DNA of 53,660 nucleotides from Pseudomonas sp. RGM2987 (GCF_022952855.1 NZ_JALJDX010000192.1:1-53660); one strand, 5' to 3'. Positions 1 to 8,588 are shown, numbered from the stretch's first letter. Notes: generated from the letters alone by a model not told the origin. A program made the numbers and translations.

Positions 1-43
1 GGACCGCGAAGCGGTCCCCGCCTCCGTGGGCGCTTCGCACCCA

Positions 44-70
44 AGCGGGAGCAAGCTCCCTCGCCACAAC
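44..70. repeat. REP element, family A (single arm at window edge)
   Basis: An arm reading GCGGGAGCAAGCTCCCTCGC, followed by CACAA, sits just downstream of the waaA stop. The same arm recurs at 2750-2845 and 44479-44604. An imperfect hairpin (GGACCGC...GCGGTCC) lies at 1-17. The partner arm of the REP pair is probably outside the window. Confidence 0.8.
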
Positions 71-96
71 AGGGTTCTCGGCAGATGCGGGTACAT

Positions 97-1371
97 TCAG
101 CCGATCAACCGCCCCAACCCATCCAGCAACCGCTGCAACGCGCCCTGATTGCGGCGCATTACCGCAAGCCCCGCCTCGGCCATGCGCTGGGCATCGCGGG
201 GCAGCTCGAACAGGCGTTGCACGGCCAGGGCCAGGCTCTGGGCATCGTCGACTTCCTGCAACGCCCCGGCGCTGCGCAATTGCGCGGCGATTTCAAGGAA
301 GTTGAACAGGTGCGGGCCACTCAATACCGGTTTCGCCAGTGCAGCCGGCTCAAGCAGGTTGTGTCCGCCGTTGGCCACCAGGCTACCGCCGACAAACGCG
401 CTGTCAGCCAGCGCATAGAGGAACAACAATTCACCCATGGTGTCGCCCAGCAACACTGAGGTCTGCGCGGTGACCGGCTGGGCGCTGGAGCGCCGGACCG
501 TGGCGAAGCCCTGGCTTTCACATAGCTGGTGCACGGCGTCGAAACGTTCGGGATGACGCGGCACCAGGATCAGCAATGCATCGGGATAGCTGTCGAGCAG
601 ACGACGGTGGGCGGCCAGCACCACCTCGTCCTCGCCCTCATGGGTGCTCGCGGCGATCCAGACCGGACGATCCGTAGCCTGCCATTGGCTGCGCAGGGCA
701 CTGGCGCTTTCGAGCAATTGCGGGTCGATGGTCAGGTCGAACTTGATCGAGCCCGTGACCTCGACCGTTTCGGCCCGCGCGCCCAGCTGACGAAAACGCT
801 CGGCCTCGGCTTCGGTCTGGACCGCGAACAGGCTCATCTCGGCGAGCATTGGCCGGGTCAGCTTGGGAAAGCGTGCGTAGCCGCGAGCCGAACGTTCCGA
901 CAATCGCGCATTCGCCAACGCCACGGGAATACCGCGCCTGGCGCACTGATGAATGTGGTTCGGCCACAGCTCGGTTTCCATGATCACCGCCAGGCACGGG
1001 CTAACCCGATCGAGAAAACGCCTGGCGGCGCAGGGCAAGTCGTAAGGCAGATAGCAGTGTTGGATGCGCGGCTCGTTGGCGAACAGGGCCTGGATCCGCT
1101 CCGAACCCGTCGGCGTCATGCAGGTCACGGTGATCGGCAACTGTGGATAACGTTGCAGCAAGGCGCGGATCATCGGCGCGGCGGCAATGCTTTCGCCCAC
1201 CGATACCGCGTGGACCCAGATGCCGCCCGGCACCATGGCCGGCAAGCCCCAGGAAAAACGCTCGCCGATACGCCGGGCATACGCCGGTGCCTTGCGCGAG
1301 CGCAACCACAGCCGAATCGCTACCAGTGGCAGCCCCAGATAAAACAATGCGCTATAGAGAGTTCTGTTCAT
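97..1371 (-). CDS. waaA: 3-deoxy-D-manno-octulosonic acid (Kdo) transferase
   Basis: This 424-residue protein is the inner-membrane glycosyltransferase that moves Kdo from CMP-Kdo onto lipid IVA, the first step of core assembly. It begins MNRTLYSALFYLGLPLVA, a hydrophobic N-terminal anchor, followed by the family blocks IWVHAVSVGE, CMTPTGSERI, METELWPN, TGSIKFD and GGHNLLEPAA, which bind the acceptor and the CMP part of the donor. The length equals that of the family (about 425). The frame is open upstream to 1590, but those 73 residues are low-quality, overlap the neighbouring lysR and are not part of the family, so I start at the ATG at 1371. Only 22 bases separate it from the lysR stop, so cotranscription with lysR is possible. 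Identification is firm. Confidence 0.96.
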   Translation of the reverse strand: MNRTLYSALFYLGLPLVAIRLWLRSRKAPAYARRIGERFSWGLPAMVPGGIWVHAVSVGESIAAAPMIRALLQRYPQLPITVTCMTPTGSERIQALFANEPRIQHCYLPYDLPCAARRFLDRVSPCLAVIMETELWPNHIHQCARRGIPVALANARLSERSARGYARFPKLTRPMLAEMSLFAVQTEAEAERFRQLGARAETVEVTGSIKFDLTIDPQLLESASALRSQWQATDRPVWIAASTHEGEDEVVLAAHRRLLDSYPDALLILVPRHPERFDAVHQLCESQGFATVRRSSAQPVTAQTSVLLGDTMGELLFLYALADSAFVGGSLVANGGHNLLEPAALAKPVLSGPHLFNFLEIAAQLRSAGALQEVDDAQSLALAVQRLFELPRDAQRMAEAGLAVMRRNQGALQRLLDGLGRLIG

Positions 1372-1393
1372 GGCGGCGGAGTTTATCGGGTTT

Positions 1394-2284
1394 TCAACCG
1401 ATCGCCTGCAACTGCACGGCAAAACGTTCCGCCAACCAGCGCGCCGCCGGGCCCAGGGGCTCGTCGCGCCGCCAGACCAGCTCCACCACCAGCGCTGGCG
1501 GGGTCCATTCGCTGTTGAGTTCGACCATGTCGCCCAGGTACGCCGGGTACTGCACCACATGGCGCGGCAGCCAGGCCCAGCCCAGGCCACTTCTCAGCCA
1601 TTCGGCCAGGACGTAGAAGCTGTCGGCACGCCAGACCTGCGGGCTGGCCTGCTCACTGCCCGGGTACACGCTGGATTGGGTCGCCATCAGCAACTGCCGG
1701 TGCCGGGCCATTTCCAGGCAGGTCACATAGTCCAGATCGGCCATGGGGTGGCCGCGACCGCACACGGTCACCATCTCGACGCTGCCCAGCACCCGACGCT
1801 CCAGCTCCCCGGGAATCTGCTCGTGGTAGAACAGCAGCCCCAGGTCGGCGCGACGCTCCACCAGTTTGCGCGCCACATCGCCCTGGGCGGCACTGGCCAG
1901 TTGCACTTCGAGGGTGGGGAACTGCTCGGCCAGGGCCGCCAGGCTGTCGATCACCGGCTGGTACGGCATCGCTTCGTCCTGGGCCAGGCGCAGGCGCGCT
2001 TCCTGACCGCGCATCAAGGCCTGCGCACGACCGTTGAGACGCTCGCACTGGCGCAACACTTCCCGCGCCTCTTCCAGCAACGCCGCGCCGGCCTCGGTGA
2101 GTTGCGGCTGACGACCGCTGCTGCGCTCGAACAGGCTGACGCCCAGATCGGTCTCCAGCAGGGCAATCGCACTGCTGATGGCCGACTGAGCCTTGCGCTG
2201 GTCACGGGCCACCGCAGAAAACGAACGCTTTTCGGCGACGCCGACAAACAGCCGCAGCTGCTCCAGATTCCATTGAACGTTCAT
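1394..2284 (-). CDS. LysR-family transcriptional regulator
   Basis: A 296-residue regulator. Residues 1-65 form the winged helix-turn-helix (LEQLRLFVGVAEKRSFSAVA then QSAISSAIALLE, the recognition helix), a linker helix follows, and residues 90-296 are the substrate-binding-like effector domain. The start at 2284 is preceded by AGGACGCGCC, a good ribosome site. It is divergent from the SMR pump at 2388, with a LysR-type dyad in the 103-base gap, so the simplest reading is that it controls that pump and itself. The ligand cannot be told from sequence. In P. aeruginosa a LysR gene holds the same place beside waaA. Confidence 0.92.
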   Translation of the reverse strand: MNVQWNLEQLRLFVGVAEKRSFSAVARDQRKAQSAISSAIALLETDLGVSLFERSSGRQPQLTEAGAALLEEAREVLRQCERLNGRAQALMRGQEARLRLAQDEAMPYQPVIDSLAALAEQFPTLEVQLASAAQGDVARKLVERRADLGLLFYHEQIPGELERRVLGSVEMVTVCGRGHPMADLDYVTCLEMARHRQLLMATQSSVYPGSEQASPQVWRADSFYVLAEWLRSGLGWAWLPRHVVQYPAYLGDMVELNSEWTPPALVVELVWRRDEPLGPAARWLAERFAVQLQAIG

Positions 2285-2291
2285 GGCGCGT

Positions 2292-2312
2292 CCTATCTCG
2301 AATACAGATAGG
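2292..2312. promoter_or_regulatory. Candidate LysR box between lysR and the SMR pump
   Basis: A perfect dyad CCTATCT-N7-AGATAGG, which contains ATC-N9-GAT, the classic T-N11-A form of LysR-type operators. It lies 7 bases upstream of the -35 of the candidate pump promoter and 8 bases before the lysR start codon, a position suited to both autorepression and activation. The sequence is direct; the assignment to this LysR protein is inference from position. Confidence 0.72.
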
Positions 2313-2319
2313 TAATGAC

Positions 2320-2347
2320 TTTACCGCATCTGCCCAGCTTCTAAAAT
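2320..2347 (+). promoter_or_regulatory. Candidate promoter of the SMR pump gene
   Basis: TTTACC at 2320-2325 and TAAAAT at 2342-2347 with a 16-base spacer, placing a start of transcription near 2354, about 34 bases before the ATG at 2388. The LysR dyad lies immediately upstream. Confidence 0.5.
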
Positions 2348-2387
2348 GTCGCCATTGAAAGACGCAACACTCTACCGAGGACTGTCC

Positions 2388-2720
2388 ATGAATGCTTACT
2401 ACTACCTCGCTATCGCTATCTGCGCCGAAGTGATCGCCACCGTTTCGATGAAAGCGGTGAAGGGCCTGAGCACGCCCCTGCCCCTGGTGCTGGTCATCGC
2501 CGGCTACGGCATCGCGTTCTGGATGCTGACCCTGGTGGTGCGCACCGTTCCGGTGGGTGTGGCGTATGCAGTGTGGGCCGGGATGGGCATCGTCATGGTC
2601 AGCGTGGCGGCGCTGTTCATCTACGGGCAGAAGCTGGACGTGCCGGCGATGCTGGGGATGGCGTTGATTGTGCTGGGGGTTGTGGTGATCCAACTCTTTT
2701 CCAAGACCGCCGGGCATTGA
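2388..2720 (+). CDS. Small multidrug resistance (SMR/EmrE-type) efflux protein
   Basis: A 110-residue membrane protein with four hydrophobic helices, the same length as E. coli EmrE. The proton- and drug-binding Glu is present at position 14 (AICAEVIAT), as are Tyr60 and Trp63 (AYAVWAG) that line the drug site, and the GMGIVMVS stretch of helix 3. It should work as a dual-topology dimer exchanging protons for lipophilic cations such as quaternary ammonium compounds. The frame is open to 2346, but the ATG at 2388 gives exact alignment to EmrE and is chosen. It is divergent from a LysR gene. The drug spectrum is not predictable. Confidence 0.93.
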   Translation: MNAYYYLAIAICAEVIATVSMKAVKGLSTPLPLVLVIAGYGIAFWMLTLVVRTVPVGVAYAVWAGMGIVMVSVAALFIYGQKLDVPAMLGMALIVLGVVVIQLFSKTAGH

Positions 2721-2749
2721 AAGCACCGATCAATAAAGCTGAAACACCA

Positions 2750-2845
2750 TTGTGGCGAGGGAGCTTGCTCCCGCTTGGGTGCGAAGCGCCCACCAAGAGC
2801 GAGGACCGCTTCGCGGCCCAGCGGGAGCAAGCTCCCTCGCCACAA
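2750..2845. repeat. REP pair (REPIN), family A
   Basis: Two inverted arms, 2750-2776 and 2819-2845, share the core GGCGAGGGAGCTTGCTCCCG and its reverse complement, separated by about 42 bases that hold a second imperfect inverted repeat (GGTGCGAAGCGCC). It fills most of the gap between the pump and the FAD oxidoreductase. Same family as the elements at 44-70 and 44479-44604. Confidence 0.9.
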
Positions 2846-2934
2846 GAGCGCTCGCCCGGATGTTGATTCTCAACAAATCCCAATAGCATCGAGTCTGTAT
2901 ACTGCGCCCTCGTCTTGAACACTGAGGTCGCTGC

Positions 2935-4110
2935 ATGCCATCCGTTATTTCCACCGACGTTCTGATTGTCGGCGCCGGAGTCGCCGGCCTCTGGCTCAAT
3001 GCACGCTTGCGTCGCCAGGGCTTTTCGACCGTGCTGGTGGAAAGCGCCACCCTGGGCGGCGGGCAGAGCGTCAAATCCCAGGGCATCATCCACGGAGGCG
3101 CGAAGTACGCCTTGCACGGTGCCCTGACCGGCGCCTCGGAAGCGATTGCCGACATGCCCCGGCGCTGGCGCGAAGCCCTCAAGGGCGACGGTGAGCTGGA
3201 CCTGTCCGGTGTGCGCATGCTGTCCGATGCCCATTACCTCTGGTCTCCAGGCACCCTGGCCGGCAATCTCACCAGTTTCTTCGCCAGCAAGGCCGTGCGC
3301 GGGCGGGTCGACCAGGTCAAGGGCGAACAACTGCCGCCGGCCCTGCAAGACAAGCGTTTCAAAGGCAAGGTCTATCGCCTCGCCGAGCTGGTGGTGGATG
3401 TTCCCAGCCTGATCGCCCGCCTGGCGGAACTGGCCGGCGACAGCCTGCTGGCCGGGCAACACATCGAACCGCTGCGCGAAGGTGGCGAACTGGTGGGCCT
3501 GAAGGTGGATGAGCGCGAGATCCGCGCCCAACGCATCGTCCTCAGTGCCGGCGGCGGCACCGCCGACCTGCTCAAGGCCCTGGGCCTGGACCAGCCGGCC
3601 ATGCAGCGCCGGCCATTGCACATGGTCCTGGTCAAGGGCCCGAGCCTCAAGCCGCTGTATGCCCATTGCCTGGGCGGCGGCCCCAAGCCACGCGTCACCG
3701 TGACCACTCATCCGGCCGCAGACGGCCAATGGGTCTGGTACCTGGGGGGCGACCTCGCCGAAGGCGACGCCGTGGCCCGCGAGCCGGCCGCGCAGATCGC
3801 CGCCGCTCAGAAAGAGCTCAGTCAATTACTGCCCTGGATCGACCTCAGCACCGCGCAATGGGCCACGCTGCGGGTTGATCGCGCCGAACCCTTGCAGTCG
3901 GGCCTGACCCGCCCGGACAACGCCTTCCTCGCCGAACAGGATCGCCTGCTGGTGGGCTGGCCGACCAAGCTGGCCCTGGCCCCGGATTTCGCCGACCGGG
4001 TGATCAACGCACTGCAACGCGACGCTATCCAGCCAAGCCATCCGGCACCGTTGCCCGAGCTGCCGAAACCGCCCATGGGCATCGCTGCCTGGGAGCAACT
4101 GCTGCCATGA
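2935..4110 (+). CDS. FAD-dependent oxidoreductase (DAO family)
   Basis: A 391-residue flavoprotein. The N-terminal Rossmann fold is clear (DVLIVGAGVAGLWLNARL, then the acidic end VLVE), followed by a GGGQSVKSQGIIHGG block typical of D-amino-acid-oxidase/glycerol-3-phosphate-dehydrogenase-like enzymes, and a second flavin-contact glycine cluster (VLSAGGGTADLL) near residue 205. The substrate is not evident. The start has GAGGTC upstream. The stop overlaps the next gene's ATG (ATGA at 4107-4110), so it is translationally coupled to the aldo/keto reductase and the two may work on one pathway. A homologous pair occupies the same place in P. aeruginosa. Confidence 0.88.
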   Translation: MPSVISTDVLIVGAGVAGLWLNARLRRQGFSTVLVESATLGGGQSVKSQGIIHGGAKYALHGALTGASEAIADMPRRWREALKGDGELDLSGVRMLSDAHYLWSPGTLAGNLTSFFASKAVRGRVDQVKGEQLPPALQDKRFKGKVYRLAELVVDVPSLIARLAELAGDSLLAGQHIEPLREGGELVGLKVDEREIRAQRIVLSAGGGTADLLKALGLDQPAMQRRPLHMVLVKGPSLKPLYAHCLGGGPKPRVTVTTHPAADGQWVWYLGGDLAEGDAVAREPAAQIAAAQKELSQLLPWIDLSTAQWATLRVDRAEPLQSGLTRPDNAFLAEQDRLLVGWPTKLALAPDFADRVINALQRDAIQPSHPAPLPELPKPPMGIAAWEQLLP

Positions 4111-4919
4111 GCCAGCCGACCCTGCACGAGCTCTATCGCCCGCTGGGCCATGCCGGCCCGCAGGTCTCGCCCCTGGGCCTGGGCACCGTCAAGCTCGGCC
4201 GCGACCAGGGCGTCAAATACCCCAACGGTTTCCGGATTCCCGATGACGACGAAGCGCGCATGCTGCTCAAGTTGGCACGCGACCTGGGCATCAACCTGAT
4301 CGACACTGCCCCGGCCTACGGCCTGAGCGAAGAACGCCTCGGCCCGCTGTTGCGCGGCCAACGCCAGGACTGGGTGATTGTCAGCAAGGTCGGCGAAGAG
4401 TTCAGCAACGGCCAGTCGCGCCACGACTTCAGTGCTGCTCACACCCGGTTCTCGGTGGAGCGCAGCCTCAAGCGCCTGGACACCGACTACATCGACCTGG
4501 TGCTGGTGCACTCCGACGGCAACGACCTGGCGATCCTCAACGACAGCGAGGTCTACCCGACCCTGGCGGCGCTAAAGCGCGAGGGCAAGATCGGCGGCTT
4601 CGGCTTTTCCGGCAAGACCGTCGACGGTGGTCTCAAAGCGCTTGAGCAAGGCGATTGCGCGATGGTCACCTACAATCTGAACGAACGAAACGAGAAGGCT
4701 GTCATTGACTACGCAGCCGGGCACGGCAAAGCGATCCTGGTGAAGAAAGCCCTCGCCAGCGGTCATGTCTGCCTGAGCCCGGGAGTGGACCCGGTGCGCG
4801 CCAGCTTCGAACTGTTGTTTGAACATCCCGGCGTCACCAGTGCTATTGTCGGCACCATCAATCCGCTGCACCTCGCCCATAACGTCGCGACCGTAGCCAA
4901 GGTCCTGCGTGACAACTGA
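4107..4919 (+). CDS. Aldo/keto reductase
   Basis: A 270-residue TIM-barrel NADPH-dependent oxidoreductase. The catalytic Asp/Tyr pair is visible in LIDTAPAYGLSEERLG, the Lys in VIVSKVGEEF and the active-site His in IDLVLVHSDG; the C-terminal SAIVGTINPLHL matches the cofactor-phosphate loop. It overlaps the FAD oxidoreductase by four bases. It is shorter than many members (about 300), but all the core strands appear present. The substrate is unknown. Confidence 0.9.
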   Translation: MSQPTLHELYRPLGHAGPQVSPLGLGTVKLGRDQGVKYPNGFRIPDDDEARMLLKLARDLGINLIDTAPAYGLSEERLGPLLRGQRQDWVIVSKVGEEFSNGQSRHDFSAAHTRFSVERSLKRLDTDYIDLVLVHSDGNDLAILNDSEVYPTLAALKREGKIGGFGFSGKTVDGGLKALEQGDCAMVTYNLNERNEKAVIDYAAGHGKAILVKKALASGHVCLSPGVDPVRASFELLFEHPGVTSAIVGTINPLHLAHNVATVAKVLRDN

Positions 4920-4952
4920 CGCCGCCTGACGCGGCATGAAGAAGGAGTCGAC

Positions 4953-5918
4953 ATGCCGCGTACGCTCATCAGGAAGAACCCCAGCAACTTCAAGACCCTG
5001 CCCCTGCTCGTCGAAGCGACTCCCGAAGGCCTGACCTACCAGAGTGTCGGGATGCCGCTGAATTTTTCCCAGACCCTACAGCGTCGACGCCCGGTTACGG
5101 TGGCCGATGCCGAGCGCTTTTCCCTTGAGCTGGCAAACCTGGGCGTGTCGGTGCGACTGACCCTGCATTGGCAGAATCGCGACTATTGGGTGCTGGTGCG
5201 CCAGCGTCGGCAGGATCGCGGCGACGTGGTGCTCAAGTTGATTTCCGGTTACGTCCCGGCCCATGAGCTGAACCTGCCGCTGCTCACCGCCATCAGTGAG
5301 ATTGCCGAGGAGTGCCTGCTGGAAACCCCCGAAGGCTGGCTCGGCGGGCGTTTCAACGACACCTGGCTGCCGGCCCCCTACGCCGCCGCCCTGCACTATC
5401 GCGAAGCCCTGCCGTTTCGCCTGACACCGCTGTCGGGGTCTGCGAGGCCGGTGCGCACGGGCAACCTGCAACTGATCGAACGGCCACGGGCCTACGTGCA
5501 CTTGCCGACGGCATCGCTACAGTTGATTTACGATTTGCGCCTGGAAGTTCCCAAGGAAGCCAAGTCCCTGAGCCTGTTTCATGTCGATGAGCGCCTGGAG
5601 GGCGACCAGTTGGTGGCGCGCCTGGATCGCAAGCGCCCGGACCTCTACTTGATGCCACTCAAGGATGGCAAGCCGACCGGCGAGCTGTACACCGTCAAGC
5701 GCGATCAGTTGATCCCGGCCAGCACCCGCGGCCTGCACCTGGCCGAAAGCTTCGCCAGCCAGGAAGGTTGGGTGGTTCGCGAAGAACGTATCCGTTGGAA
5801 GGACTGGATGGTACAGCAGGGCCTGGAGATGCCTCCAGCCCGGCGCCACGGCCTGACCCGGCTACGGAAAAAGGCCCTGGGCCTGATGCGCATGGTCCGC
5901 GGGACGCTGCAAAAGTAG
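4953..5918 (+). CDS. Conserved protein of unknown function
   Basis: A 321-residue soluble protein that I do not recognise as an enzyme. It starts at an ATG behind GAAGGAGTCGAC, a very strong ribosome site. No signal peptide, membrane segment or nucleotide-binding motif is visible. I have a recollection that relatives in Pseudomonas are labelled 'metal ABC transporter ATPase', but there is no Walker A, signature or Walker B here, so that label would be wrong. It has a basic C-terminus (RHGLTRLRKKALGLMRMVRG) and follows the aldo/keto reductase by 33 bases, probably in one operon. It ends two bases from the convergent gene at 5921. Confidence 0.8.
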   Translation: MPRTLIRKNPSNFKTLPLLVEATPEGLTYQSVGMPLNFSQTLQRRRPVTVADAERFSLELANLGVSVRLTLHWQNRDYWVLVRQRRQDRGDVVLKLISGYVPAHELNLPLLTAISEIAEECLLETPEGWLGGRFNDTWLPAPYAAALHYREALPFRLTPLSGSARPVRTGNLQLIERPRAYVHLPTASLQLIYDLRLEVPKEAKSLSLFHVDERLEGDQLVARLDRKRPDLYLMPLKDGKPTGELYTVKRDQLIPASTRGLHLAESFASQEGWVVREERIRWKDWMVQQGLEMPPARRHGLTRLRKKALGLMRMVRGTLQK

Positions 5919-5920
5919 TC

Positions 5921-6727
5921 TCAGGCAGAACGGCGCTTATCGAGGTAGGTGCGCCAGCGGGCGAACAGATGGAAGTAGCGGTTCTCGCGCTTGCCCATGC
6001 CGCGTTTGGGCGAGAACGACTCCTCGGCAAACTCGCCATTGATTCGCACCCGTGAGGCGGTGGTCGGTAGGGTGCAGACCCTGACACGCGCCTGCTGCAA
6101 GGCGTATTTGAGCAGCCGTTCGGAGTGCAGTTTCCTGCCGGTGGCCTGGCAGAAGTCGAAAATGCGTTCGATCCGCCGGCCATAAGCCCGGTAGGCGTCA
6201 CGCCCGCAGATCGCGAACCGGTCATTCAAGCCGCCCCACCACTGCCAGTCCGGAATGTACGCGTTCATCCGGCGGGCATCGGGGTACGCAAACACATACG
6301 TTGGCAGCGCGGTGTGGTAGCAGTTGTCGGGGCGTACGAACACGACGAAATCCGGATCGAACGATTCCATCATTGCCGTGACGGTGTACAGGGAGTTGAG
6401 CTGGTAGATCAGGTTGCGCAGCGATGCGTGCTCGTCCGCCCAGGTATCGCCCAGGGCCTTGACCCGTTCGAAGTCCCAACGCTCCAGGACACCCTCGGTG
6501 GAGTCGAGCTGACCGGTCATGGTGCTGAACGGCGCATAGTTGTCGGCTTTGAGCTCGCCTTGCTCGCCCGAGCGTGGGTTGTTGATCTCGTCGATCTTGT
6601 ACAGGTGATAGAAACACCGCACGTCGCTGCCCGCGGGGATCTGCGCAAGGACGTTGTCCCGGATGGAAGGAAAGCAGATTTCCGAGTTTCTCGGAATACC
6701 AAAGAATGCCACCGCAACTTTCAACAC
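5921..6727 (-). CDS. Glycosyltransferase-like protein, last gene of accessory LPS block
   Basis: A 268-residue protein with a short nucleotide-fold-like beginning (LKVAVAFFGIPRNSE) and FDPDFVVFVRPDNCYHT in the middle, where the RPD could act like a DxD metal/nucleotide-sugar motif; then YIPDWQWWGGLNDRFAICGRDA, of a kind found in unclassified cell-surface glycan proteins. No signal peptide. The start is a GTG at 6725-6727 with AGGA just upstream; it follows the GT29-like gene by 73 bases on the same strand. Function is inferred from context and this weak motif only. It converges with the gene ending at 5918. Confidence 0.7.
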   Translation of the reverse strand: MLKVAVAFFGIPRNSEICFPSIRDNVLAQIPAGSDVRCFYHLYKIDEINNPRSGEQGELKADNYAPFSTMTGQLDSTEGVLERWDFERVKALGDTWADEHASLRNLIYQLNSLYTVTAMMESFDPDFVVFVRPDNCYHTALPTYVFAYPDARRMNAYIPDWQWWGGLNDRFAICGRDAYRAYGRRIERIFDFCQATGRKLHSERLLKYALQQARVRVCTLPTTASRVRINGEFAEESFSPKRGMGKRENRYFHLFARWRTYLDKRRSA

Positions 6728-6800
6728 GCGTCCTGCCCCTGCTGTAAAAAAGAAAATGCCTGCGACGACGCATCAGCCGATGCGACCTGTTCCGCCTGGC

Positions 6801-7502
6801 TCAGCGACGACGAAACCACCGCTGCCACCAACGGCCAGGTTGCAACGGCACCACCGTCACGTCAGCCTCCAGCAGCCATTGCCGCTCATAATCCCAGGCG
6901 TGTCCGCCCCAGAATTTACCCGCTTCGTTGGAGAAACCCAGGGTCATCAGTTGATAGGTATAGCCTGCGCGCCCGCGCAACCAGTCGAAGACCACCAGCG
7001 CATTGAAGCCCGTCGTAGGACCGACGTAACGCTTGCCGCCAGGCCGGTCGACCGGATAATTCCACAACGCAGGCAACGGAATGCGCTCGCGATACAGGGT
7101 GACGCCTGGCAGCGGCGACATGGGCTGCGTGCACCCCACCAGCATCGTGAAGCAGCGCGCCTCAGGCAGTTGGAACAGTCGCTGCACCTCGGGCTTGTAC
7201 GGCAAACCGAAGAAATACGCATCGGGGGCGTTGAAGCCATGTACGAATACGTTGACGCTCTGGTGATTGAGCAGCGCCGATTTCACACAGGTGTTGAACG
7301 TCACGACCACATCGTCCGGACCGACATCCAGCGCCTGGAAGTCCGCTGCCGTGATTGCCGGATTGTTTGCCACCAGCAACACCCGCGCGGCCCTGCCCAG
7401 GCAATCCTTCAACGCCTGGGGGATCGCGTCGAATACCGATTGATCGCCGCCAGGCAGCCGGTCCAGGGCCATTTCGCCGGATTGCGCCGCACGCTCCTCC
7501 AT
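6801..7502 (-). CDS. GT29 (sialyltransferase)-like glycosyltransferase
   Basis: A 233-residue protein. Residues 41-71 (VLLVANNPAI...DDVVVTFN) resemble the sialyltransferase L motif; residues 161-170 (GPTTGFNALV) and LMTLGF at 185-190 resemble the S motif; His201 and Glu206 (HAWDYE) fit the H-x4-E VS motif. This argues for a CMP-sugar-dependent transferase of the GT29 type, though the sugar (Kdo, sialic or related acid) is unknown. It carries no membrane anchor. I start at 7502, five bases after the upstream gene's stop and behind GGGG; a start at 7547 would overlap that gene by 40 bases. The C-terminus is very basic and aromatic (RWWQRWFRRR), perhaps for membrane contact. Confidence 0.72.
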   Translation of the reverse strand: MEERAAQSGEMALDRLPGGDQSVFDAIPQALKDCLGRAARVLLVANNPAITAADFQALDVGPDDVVVTFNTCVKSALLNHQSVNVFVHGFNAPDAYFFGLPYKPEVQRLFQLPEARCFTMLVGCTQPMSPLPGVTLYRERIPLPALWNYPVDRPGGKRYVGPTTGFNALVVFDWLRGRAGYTYQLMTLGFSNEAGKFWGGHAWDYERQWLLEADVTVVPLQPGRWWQRWFRRR

Positions 7503-7507
7503 AGCGT

Positions 7508-8482
7508 CTACCCCGGCACCTGCATGCCATGGCGAAGCTTGACCCACCAGCGGATGAGCGCCGAGGGTGGCTGCCAGGGACGCATCTGGCGCTGGATTTC
7601 AGCGGCCAGGTCCTGCCCGACGCGAGCGAACGAATACCGGCTCTCGGCGAAGGCCTGGCCCTTGCTGGCGATCCGCGCCGCCAGCTCCGGCTCACGCTGC
7701 AGCAACTCCAGCTTCTGCACCGCCTCGTCCTCGGAATGATAGAAAACCACGTTCTCCATGTCCTCGAAACCCAGTAACTCATCCTCCTCGCCCTGGCTCC
7801 AGGCCAGCAGTACACATCCGCAGGCCATGGCTTCGAAGTTCTTGATCATGAACTCGCCCATGCCGAGGTCGGCGCTGACGAAGATCTTGATGCGATTGAG
7901 GGTTTCCAGGTACTCGCGCCCCGACGCGGTACGCGTCACCAACATGTTGGTACGCCGGGCCAGCGACTCGAGCAACGCTTTGCGCTGAGCGTATTCGGTG
8001 CTCTTGAGGCTACCCAGGAACCCGACGGGAATGTCGCGAACACCACCGGTGTTGTGCAGCATCTGTTCGTCATAGCCCTTGGAGACAAACACCGCATCAA
8101 TGCCTTCGGCCTGCATCCGGCGGGCGACCACGGCCCCCGATACCAGCGCGCGAGAACTGGGCAGGCGACGATACAAACGCGAGTAGACACCTATGTATTT
8201 ACTTTCGCGCATGTAGTTCTGATAAGCGTCATGCTCGAGGAAAATCAGGCCGGGGATGCACTTCAGTACACTCAGTTGCCGGACCAGGCGCTTGATCCGC
8301 GAGAAAATCACCACCCGGTCGAAGTCCTGGTAATTGACCGATGCCAGGAATGGACCAAGGTTCATCTGCTGCTGTTTACTCAAGCGATAGATGACACAGT
8401 CGTCGCAATTATCCCGCGCCACCTCGTAGAGGCGGTCAAGGATCACACGCTGTTCATCCATCACCAGGAGCATGACTTTCAT
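7508..8482 (-). CDS. Glycosyltransferase, GT4/GT-B-like
   Basis: A 324-residue protein. The C-terminal half has the GT-B pattern: DIPVGFLGSLKS, RIKIFVSADLGMGEFMIKNFEAMACGCVLLAW (donor-binding E-x-MA-x-G-C stretch), then VVFYHSEDEAVQKLELL and a terminal helix of the GT1/GT4 type. The N-terminal half is the acceptor domain (LDRLYEVARDNCDDCVIY). The start at 8482 has no clear ribosome site; an in-frame ATG at 8473 is an alternative. It lies 106 bases downstream of hldE and five bases upstream of the GT29-like gene, so it is probably the first gene of a three-gene glycan block specific to this lineage. Confidence 0.8.
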   Translation of the reverse strand: MKVMLLVMDEQRVILDRLYEVARDNCDDCVIYRLSKQQQMNLGPFLASVNYQDFDRVVIFSRIKRLVRQLSVLKCIPGLIFLEHDAYQNYMRESKYIGVYSRLYRRLPSSRALVSGAVVARRMQAEGIDAVFVSKGYDEQMLHNTGGVRDIPVGFLGSLKSTEYAQRKALLESLARRTNMLVTRTASGREYLETLNRIKIFVSADLGMGEFMIKNFEAMACGCVLLAWSQGEEDELLGFEDMENVVFYHSEDEAVQKLELLQREPELAARIASKGQAFAESRYSFARVGQDLAAEIQRQMRPWQPPSALIRWWVKLRHGMQVPG

Positions 8483-8588
8483 AAACTAATCGACCACGAA
8501 ACGAATAGAGTAGAGGCGATGGACGGATCCATCGTCCTGCGTGGGAGGCGCTTTTCTCGCGCACTCCCGAGGTGAAACCTGGCTTGGC

